Origin: an uncultured Bacteroidales bacterium
Lineage (GTDB): Bacteria > Bacteroidota > Bacteroidia > Bacteroidales > Paludibacteraceae
DNA length: 11,720 nt
NCBI GenBank assembly: GCA_903912795.1
Contig: CAIWIS010000810.1
Coordinates: 1-11,720 of the forward strand
Direction of reading: 5' to 3'
The position numbers and the translations under genes are program-made. Positions 6,577 to 11,720 of this stretch are shown here, piece after piece (the stretch's first letter is position 1; each line of letters opens with the position of its first letter). Below the pieces are notes generated by a model. The model was not told where the DNA came from and did no database searches. It saw nothing but the letters and a program-made list of their open reading frames with translations.

Positions 6577-7311
6577 TTATTTTTGAGGATAGTTACGAAA
6601 CCAACTATTCAGTTTAAGTTGGATTACACCAAAAAACGCTTCTCCAAATATTCCGCTATTCATTTTGGATGTTCCTAGTTCTCTGTTGATAAATATAATT
6701 GGAACTTCAACAACTTTAAATCCACATTTAAAAGCTGTAAATTTCATTTCAACCTGAAAAGCATAACCTTTGAATCTGATTTTATCGAGTTCAATAGTTT
6801 TTAAAACAATGTTTTTGTAACATTTAAAGCCAGCAGTAGTATCCGAAATTTTCACACCTAACACAAAACGAACATACTTTGATGCAAAATACGACATTAA
6901 AACACGTCCAATAGGCCAATTAACAACATTAACTCCACTTACATAGCGTGACCCAATGGCTACATCGGCACCCTTCTCAGAACAAGCTTTATACAACTTG
7001 GGTAAATCAGTTGGATTGTGCGAAAAATCTGCATCCATTTCGAATATATAATCGTAATTATGCTCCAAAGCCCATTTAAAACCAGTGATATAAGCAGTTC
7101 CTAAACCCAGTTTCCCTTTGCGTTCAATCATGAACAATTTATTCGAAAACTCGGCTTGTAGTTCCTTTACAATCAACGCAGTACCATCAGGCGAACCATC
7201 TTCGATAATTAAAATATGAAAATCGATAGGCTGGTTAAAAACCGCTCTAATGATGTTTTCGATATTTTCTTTTTCGTTATAAGTAGGAATAATAACTAAT
7301 TTAGTATCCAT
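6577..7311 (-). CDS. DPM1-like GT2 glycosyltransferase (polyprenol monophosphomannose synthase family)
   Basis: This 244-residue protein has the length and motif order of the short, single-domain DPM1-type GT2 enzymes: IIPTYNEKENIENII at 7-21, ILIIEDGSPDGT at 33-44 (usually DDGSPDGT; the first Asp is Glu37), FEMDADFSHNP at 90-100 with the DxD-like Asp93/Asp95, AIGSRYVSG at 118-126, and SDTTAGFKCYKN at 156-167. A late VEVPI.F..RE.G.SKM block at 201-217 is also typical. Such enzymes move a sugar, classically mannose from GDP-mannose, onto a polyprenyl phosphate at the cytoplasmic face of the membrane. The actual sugar donor cannot be read from the sequence. There is no transmembrane extension of the GtrB or DPM-GtrA fusion kind. 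It sits 24 bases after the MBL gene and 20 before pyrC, probably in one operon. Confidence 0.9.
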   Translation of the reverse strand: MDTKLVIIPTYNEKENIENIIRAVFNQPIDFHILIIEDGSPDGTALIVKELQAEFSNKLFMIERKGKLGLGTAYITGFKWALEHNYDYIFEMDADFSHNPTDLPKLYKACSEKGADVAIGSRYVSGVNVVNWPIGRVLMSYFASKYVRFVLGVKISDTTAGFKCYKNIVLKTIELDKIRFKGYAFQVEMKFTAFKCGFKVVEVPIIFINRELGTSKMNSGIFGEAFFGVIQLKLNSWFRNYPQK

Positions 7312-7335
7312 AAAATGAAATTATTCAAGAGTTCG

Positions 7336-8142
7336 TCAATCAAAAATATATAAATCAGATGGTATAAATCTATTTAGGGTAACAAGTTGCAAATCTTTCC
7401 CAACTTGAACATTTTTATCATCCAGAAAACTCTTTACAGTTTCAAAAGCAATGTCAGGCATATTGTTTTCGCGACTTAAATGACACAAAAACACATACTG
7501 CAAACGCTCATTATATATTTCGGCAACAAATTTTCCACAATCAAAATTACTTAAATGCCCTGTATTGGCTTTAATTCTATTCTTCAAATGTAAGGGATAC
7601 AAGCCACCATCGAGCATTTGCTCATCGTAATTTGCTTCAAAAACTATAAAATCGGCTTGTTCCAAATGTAATTTCACGTCGGAACTTACATATCCTAAAT
7701 CAGTTGCAAACGAGAATTTTCTATTATTATAATCAACCGTAAATCCTACATTATCAGTAGCATCGTGCGACACCGGAAATGCAGTAATTGTAAAATCGCC
7801 CAACTTAAAGGGAACGTTTTTATCAATAAATCGTCTACTTTGATATAGTTTTTCGGTAACACAATAACTTTTAGCGATGCCAGCATGCACTAATTCGGTG
7901 CTGTAAATAGGGATATTGTATTTTTCGCCAAGCACTCCAACTGATTTAATATGGTCGGCATGATCATGAGTAACAAATACCCCCAGAATATTTTCAAAAT
8001 CTAAATCTATATTTCTTAAACACTTTCGTATTGTCCTCACTCCTATCCCTGCGTCAATCAGAATTCCTTCTTTTGCATTTCCAATGTAATAACAATTTCC
8101 ACTACTACCGCTTGCAAAACTCTGAAAGCGTAATTTCTCCAT
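7336..8142 (-). CDS. YycJ/WalJ-like metallo-beta-lactamase-fold hydrolase
   Basis: This 268-residue MBL-fold protein begins FQSFASGSSGNCYYI at 6-20, the hallmark of the YycJ/WalJ group. The metal-binding HxHxDH motif is intact (THDHADHI, His59, His61, Asp63, His64), followed by His126 in PVSHDATDNVGF, Asp148 in ATDLGY, His196 in GHLSN and His221 in CHLSREN, so a two-metal active site is expected. Family members are described as DNA exonucleases linked to repair or, in Firmicutes, to the WalRK regulon. No WalRK genes are near here, so a nuclease role is the more likely inference. A good Bacteroidetes promoter lies 23-51 bases upstream of the ATG, so this gene probably starts the MBL-GT2-pyrC-apbE unit. 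Confidence 0.88.
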   Translation of the reverse strand: MEKLRFQSFASGSSGNCYYIGNAKEGILIDAGIGVRTIRKCLRNIDLDFENILGVFVTHDHADHIKSVGVLGEKYNIPIYSTELVHAGIAKSYCVTEKLYQSRRFIDKNVPFKLGDFTITAFPVSHDATDNVGFTVDYNNRKFSFATDLGYVSSDVKLHLEQADFIVFEANYDEQMLDGGLYPLHLKNRIKANTGHLSNFDCGKFVAEIYNERLQYVFLCHLSRENNMPDIAFETVKSFLDDKNVQVGKDLQLVTLNRFIPSDLYIFD

Positions 8143-8164
8143 ATTTCGTATTTTTTATAATCTA

Positions 8165-8193
8165 CAAAATTACTATTAAAAACGTATCATCAA
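8165..8193 (-). promoter_or_regulatory. Bacteroidetes-type promoter of the MBL-GT2-pyrC-apbE unit
   Basis: On the minus strand, TTG (8191-8193, within CTTGATG) is followed 18 bases later by TAATTTTG (8165-8172). This matches the TTG / TAnnTTTG consensus with normal spacing and is the best-formed two-part promoter in the window. The predicted start near 8158 gives a leader of about 16 bases before the ATG at 8142. It lies in the 123-base gap after trkA. Confidence 0.6.
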
Positions 8194-8237
8194 GCATCGT
8201 CAATCGGAAATAAAGTTAAGCGAAAGGCTTTTTAATG

Positions 8238-8256
8238 ATAAAATTGTATAAAATTG
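8238..8256. repeat. Short tandem direct repeat in the trkA-MBL gap
   Basis: ATAAAATTG occurs at 8238-8246 and again at 8248-8256, one base apart, just past the trkA stop. The repeat period is 10 bases, about one helical turn. No function can be assigned, and in DNA this rich in A and T it may be chance. Confidence 0.3.
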
Positions 8257-8265
8257 CGGAAAGTA

Positions 8266-9600
8266 TTAATTAAAATATTTTTCAACTTTACGAATGGCCG
8301 AAGAAACACAAAAAACAATTACATGGTCGTCGGCTTGTAATACTGAATTACCATTGATTATGTAGCCTTTACCATTGCGAACGTACCCACCCAAATTTAC
8401 TTGATCAGGCAAGCGTATATCTTTAATTTTCGATTTAGTTATTTTAGAACCTTTTTTGGCAACAAACTCAACTACTTCGGCATCGGCCGATGTTAAAGTT
8501 CTAACATTCAACACATCGGCATTTAAAGTTAACTGATAAATATAACTTGCTGCAATCATTTTTTTATTTATTACTGTACCAATATCCATGCTTTCGGCAA
8601 GCATAATGTAATCAATATTTTCAACTTCGGCTACAGTTTTACGAACTCCTAAACGCTTTGCTGCTAAACAAGCCAAGATATTAGCTTCAGAGTTTTCACT
8701 TACAGCTACAAACGCATCCATTTCCTCAATACCTTCTTCTTTAAGGGCTTCAATGTTACGTCCATCGCAGTTTATAATGAGAGAATTATTAAACTTTTCG
8801 GCTAAAGAATAACTTTTACTGCGATCACTTTCAATTATTTTAGTGGTCATAAACGAAGGTAGTGCACGTAATGCCTTCTGAGCAATTTTACTGCCACCAA
8901 GTATCATTATATTTTTTATAAGATGATCTTCTTTACCTGCTTGCTGACGAACATAATCACGTTGATCCGAGGTGGTCATAAAATAAACAATATCATTATC
9001 GAGAATTAAATCCGACCCAACAGGAATAATCGTTTTATTACCACGTTTTATTGCCACTACACGATAATTTTCGGCATCGAAAAAACCTGAATTAAATTTT
9101 TGGTTAATAATTTTTGCATTATTCCGAACTTTAATACCTAACAAAATTAGAGCTTCATTACAAAAGCTTAGATTCTGACGCAACCAATTAGAACTTAAAG
9201 ATTCAACAATTTCTTCGGCAGCAAGTACTTCGGGATAAATCAAATGATTAACACCTAATTTTTCGAAAAACTCTTTGTTTTTAGGCAGTAAATATTCATA
9301 GTTATTTATACGAGCCAACGTACTTTTTGCACCTAAATTATTAGCCAACATACAGGCGGTCATATTTACACTTTCTTGAGGAGTAACAGCCACAAAAAGG
9401 TCGGCTCCATTTACACCTGCTTCCTGCAAATCAGAAATAGATGTAGGTGATCCTAAACTAGTTATCAAATCATAAGCCGACTCAAGATCTTTCAGTTTAT
9501 CAGGATCTTCGTCGAGCAATAGGATTTCAAAATTTTCGCGGGCTAATAATTTGGCAAGATGTGTACCCACCTCACCTGCTCCAGCAATAATAATTTTCAT
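8266..9600 (-). CDS. trkA: Trk-type potassium uptake regulatory subunit TrkA (two RCK domains)
   Basis: This 444-residue cytoplasmic protein has the duplicated TrkA layout. The first RCK_N domain begins MKIIIAGAGEVGTHLAKLL with the nucleotide motif GAGEVG at 7-12 and an acidic ribose-binding Asp30. It is followed by an RCK_C domain at about 145-215. The second RCK_N starts near 230 (IMILGGSKIAQKAL) with Glu257 at the end of the second strand, and the last RCK_C covers about 360-444. TrkA binds NAD(H) or ATP/ADP and gates the TrkH/TrkG potassium channel. The second motif reads GGSKIA, a departure from GxGxxG, suggesting only the first half binds nucleotide well. It lies 42 bases after dxs and probably shares its transcript. 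No trkH follows, although I recall dxs-trkA-trkH as the usual Bacteroidales order. Confidence 0.93.
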   Translation of the reverse strand: MKIIIAGAGEVGTHLAKLLARENFEILLLDEDPDKLKDLESAYDLITSLGSPTSISDLQEAGVNGADLFVAVTPQESVNMTACMLANNLGAKSTLARINNYEYLLPKNKEFFEKLGVNHLIYPEVLAAEEIVESLSSNWLRQNLSFCNEALILLGIKVRNNAKIINQKFNSGFFDAENYRVVAIKRGNKTIIPVGSDLILDNDIVYFMTTSDQRDYVRQQAGKEDHLIKNIMILGGSKIAQKALRALPSFMTTKIIESDRSKSYSLAEKFNNSLIINCDGRNIEALKEEGIEEMDAFVAVSENSEANILACLAAKRLGVRKTVAEVENIDYIMLAESMDIGTVINKKMIAASYIYQLTLNADVLNVRTLTSADAEVVEFVAKKGSKITKSKIKDIRLPDQVNLGGYVRNGKGYIINGNSVLQADDHVIVFCVSSAIRKVEKYFN

Positions 9601-9631
9601 ACGATTATAATTTATTTATTTTCAAATTATT

Positions 9632-9655
9632 AATTCTTCTGCTTATAAAAGAATT
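9632..9655 (-). other. RNA stem-loop straddling the dxs stop codon
   Basis: On the minus strand AATTCTTTT pairs with AGAAGAATT (one G-U pair) around a 6-base loop, ATAAGC. The dxs TAA stop codon lies across the stem top and loop. The G-U pair would be a C-A mismatch on the plus strand, so the structure favours the dxs transcript. No U run follows, so it does not look like an intrinsic terminator. It may set the dxs/trkA ratio by pausing, processing or 3'-end protection. Confidence 0.35.
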
Positions 9656-11550
9656 TTTTCAATTTCACCCTTTATTCCATTTACATCAAGGCCAAGTAAT
9701 TGATACAATTCATCTGGCGTACCGTGTTCCACAAAAGTATCTTTTACACCAAGACGTTTTACATTGATTTTATAGTTATTATCTGACATAAATTCGAGTA
9801 CTGAACTTCCAAAACCGCCATCAATAACTCCATCTTCAATCGTTAAAACCTGTTTGAAATTGGTTGCAATTTCATGAAGTAATTCTTTGTCGATAGGTTT
9901 TAAAAAACGAATATCATAATGTGCAATAGTCAATTTAGTCTCAGATTCGATAAGCTTTATTGCATCCTGAGCTACATTAGCCATTGTACCTATTGTAATA
10001 ACAGCAAGATCTTTACCCGTTTTCAATAATTCACCTTTCCCAACAGGTAAAACAGTCATGTCGTTTCGCCAATCCACTATACTGCCTTTTCCACGAGGAT
10101 AACGAATTACAAATGGTCCTTTTTTAAAATGCAAAGCCGTAAACATCAAATTCCTCATTTCGTGTTCATTACGAGGAGCTGATATAGTCATATTTGGTAT
10201 ACAGCGCATGTATGCTAAATCGAAAATACCATGATGCGTTGCACCATCCGACCCCACTATCCCGGCACGATCCAAACAAAAAATGACTGGTAAATTTTGA
10301 AGCGCCACATCATGTATTACATTGTCGTAGGCACGTTGCATAAACGATGAATAGATATTACAAAATGGAATCATACCATCTTTAACTAGTCCAGCCGAAA
10401 ATGTAACTGCATGACCCTCAGCAATACCAACATCAAAAACTCTGTTTGGAAGTTCCTTTTGCATTATAATCATAGAGCACCCCGATGGCATGGCAGGCGT
10501 AACAGCCAGTATTTTATCGTTTTGTTTTGCAAGTTCTAGTAAGGTTTCGCCAAATACATCCTGAAAAAGCGGAGGTGTTGCTTCAGTCGTAATAGGTTGA
10601 TTTCGTTCGCCAGTTTCAACACAAAATTTGCCTGGTGCATGCCATTCAGTTACCGATTTTTCGGCAGGCTCATAGCCTTTTCCTTTTTTAGTAATACAAT
10701 GAAGCACTTTAGGTCCTTTGAAGTCTTTAATATCATTCAAAACCTTAACCAATGTATCCACATCATGTCCGTCGACAGGTCCAAAATAACGAATGTTTAA
10801 GCCTTCGAAAATATTGTGTTGTTTTGTCAATGCAGCCTTTACAGTATTATTAAAACTGATAATACGGTTTTTTCCACGTTCACTAATTAATCCCATTTTT
10901 TTAAGGATTTTGTATGCCTTAAAACGTAGCTTATTGTAAGTTTGTGAAGTAGTAATATCAATTAAATACTGTGTAAAACCACCATGTATTGGGTCAATAG
11001 CCATTTGATTATCATTGAGGATAATCAACATGTTATTATCAACCATCGACGTATTATTTAAACCTTCGAAAGCCAAGCCCCCTGTCATGGCACCATCGCC
11101 TACAACAGCCACCACATGCCTATTTACTTCATCTTTATTAAATGCAGCAACTGCCATACCCAAAGCAGCCGAAATGGCTGTTGATGAATGACCTACACCA
11201 AAAGCATCGTATTCACTTTCGGCAGGTAGTGGAAAACCACATAAGCCTTTAAATTGTCGGTTTGTATGGAACTTATTTCGACGACCAGTAAGTATTTTAT
11301 GTCCATAAGCTTGGTGACCTACATCCCACACTATACGGTCGTAAGGAGTATTAAACACATAATGTAATGCAACAGTGAGTTCAACTACACCTAAACTAGA
11401 ACCTAAATGACCTGGATTTTTCGAAACTTCATCAATTATAAAATGCCTTAATTCGTTGCAGACCGTAGTTAACTCTTCTTTTGGTATTGCTTTTAAATCA
11501 ACTGGCGAATCAATTTTATTTAGATATATATAATCTTTTTGTATTGTCAT
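9643..11550 (-). CDS. dxs: 1-deoxy-D-xylulose-5-phosphate synthase (Dxs)
   Basis: At 635 residues this is full length. Dxs condenses pyruvate with glyceraldehyde 3-phosphate using thiamine diphosphate, the first step of the MEP isoprenoid pathway. The N-terminal ThDP domain shows NPGHLGSSLGVVELTVALHYVF at 45-66 (catalytic-region His48), DRIVWDVGHQAYGHKILTGRR at 71-91, and the ThDP motif GDGAMTGG at 151-158 closed by NDN at 179-181. The middle pyrimidine-binding domain has DVGIAEGHAVTFSAGL at 373-388 (Glu378 as the cofactor-activating Glu) and DRAGIVGSDGATHHGIFDLAY at 427-447. The C-terminal transketolase domain covers about 505-635. The ATG at 11550 is supported by the promoter 20-54 bases upstream. 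trkA follows after 42 bases. Confidence 0.97.
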   Translation of the reverse strand: MTIQKDYIYLNKIDSPVDLKAIPKEELTTVCNELRHFIIDEVSKNPGHLGSSLGVVELTVALHYVFNTPYDRIVWDVGHQAYGHKILTGRRNKFHTNRQFKGLCGFPLPAESEYDAFGVGHSSTAISAALGMAVAAFNKDEVNRHVVAVVGDGAMTGGLAFEGLNNTSMVDNNMLIILNDNQMAIDPIHGGFTQYLIDITTSQTYNKLRFKAYKILKKMGLISERGKNRIISFNNTVKAALTKQHNIFEGLNIRYFGPVDGHDVDTLVKVLNDIKDFKGPKVLHCITKKGKGYEPAEKSVTEWHAPGKFCVETGERNQPITTEATPPLFQDVFGETLLELAKQNDKILAVTPAMPSGCSMIIMQKELPNRVFDVGIAEGHAVTFSAGLVKDGMIPFCNIYSSFMQRAYDNVIHDVALQNLPVIFCLDRAGIVGSDGATHHGIFDLAYMRCIPNMTISAPRNEHEMRNLMFTALHFKKGPFVIRYPRGKGSIVDWRNDMTVLPVGKGELLKTGKDLAVITIGTMANVAQDAIKLIESETKLTIAHYDIRFLKPIDKELLHEIATNFKQVLTIEDGVIDGGFGSSVLEFMSDNNYKINVKRLGVKDTFVEHGTPDELYQLLGLDVNGIKGEIEKILL

Positions 11551-11720
11551 AAGTAATAAAAATTGGTTGCAAAAGTAATTAAATTATTGGTCAAAAACTT
11601 CAAATATAACAGTTATTTTAATTTTAAGTTTTGATAAAACAAACAAAAGAATATCATGCTTCAAATTTAAATAGAAAGTAATGCATAAATCAATTACTCA
11701 TTTTTAAGCCAAAACATACA
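11551..11720. other. Intergenic upstream region of dxs, no gene seen
   Basis: This 170-base AT-rich stretch runs to the window edge. Apart from the dxs promoter, it holds no open frame of note, no strong inverted repeat and no RNA gene that I can recognise on either strand. The neighbour upstream of dxs lies outside the window. Confidence 0.6.
11570..11604 (-). promoter_or_regulatory. Bacteroidetes-type promoter of dxs-trkA
   Basis: TACTTTTG followed by C on the minus strand (11570-11577) is a perfect -7 element, identical to the one before bamD. Upstream, TTTG at 11601-11604 gives a 23-base spacing, and TTTTTG near 11592 gives a shorter 14. The predicted start near 11563 leaves a leader of about 13 bases before the ATG, too short for a riboswitch. 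Confidence 0.55.

Noticed and set aside
8216..8233. AAGC-GAAAG-GCTT hairpin followed by T bases after trkA
   Set aside because: The stem is only 4 bases and the T run is on the plus strand, where there is no gene to terminate.
9601..9642. Possible separate promoter for trkA (TAATTTG on the minus strand)
   Set aside because: It has one base too few for TAnnTTTG and no partner -33 element, so co-transcription with dxs is simpler.
10597..10800. Plus-strand 67-codon frame inside dxs
   Set aside because: It is entirely antisense to well-conserved Dxs sequence, with no promoter and no recognisable domain.
1..11720. Search for mobile elements, CRISPR arrays, tRNA/rRNA genes, toxin-antitoxin or defence genes
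   Set aside because: None was seen on either strand; all coding space is filled by conserved genes in one direction, with no break in composition that suggests transfer.

Overview
The window is AT-rich DNA from a member of the Bacteroidota, most likely Bacteroidales-like. Three things support this. There is a DUF4835 exported protein, a family I know only from this phylum, and an omega-like RNA polymerase subunit of the Bacteroidetes type. The dihydroorotase and CoaBC carry motifs (DDQVHFREPG; PAMD and ASG) that I associate with this phylum. The promoter-like sites follow the Bacteroidetes -7 consensus TAnnTTTG rather than a sigma-70 -10 box, and Shine-Dalgarno-like sites are not evident.

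All eleven genes lie on the minus strand, so transcription runs from high to low coordinates. From upstream to downstream they form four apparent transcription units. (1) dxs and trkA (11550-8266): first enzyme of the MEP isoprenoid pathway, then a potassium-transport regulatory subunit. (2) A YycJ/WalJ-like metallo-beta-lactamase-fold protein, a DPM1-like GT2 glycosyltransferase, dihydroorotase pyrC and the lipoprotein flavin transferase apbE (8142-4182), with gaps of 2 to 24 bases. (3) bamD and rpoZ (4074-2926). (4) coaBC, the DUF4835 gene and the 5' part of recN (2749-1), with gaps of 13 and 2 bases. Promoter-like sites lie just upstream of dxs, the MBL gene, bamD and coaBC. A convincing AT-rich terminator hairpin separates rpoZ from coaBC. 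No intergenic stretch exceeds about 180 bases.

The genes are housekeeping: cell-envelope assembly (BamD, DUF4835, possibly the glycosyltransferase), cofactor supply (CoaBC, ApbE, Dxs), pyrimidine synthesis (PyrC), transcription (RpoZ), DNA repair (RecN, perhaps the MBL protein) and potassium homeostasis (TrkA). I see no tRNA, rRNA, CRISPR array, insertion sequence, phage gene or defence system.

I found no evidence of a new multi-gene system. The best leads are small: substitutions at residues usually counted as catalytic or metal-binding (CoaC, PyrC), a degraded second nucleotide motif in TrkA with no adjacent trkH, and RNA hairpins at the rpoZ and dxs 3' ends.
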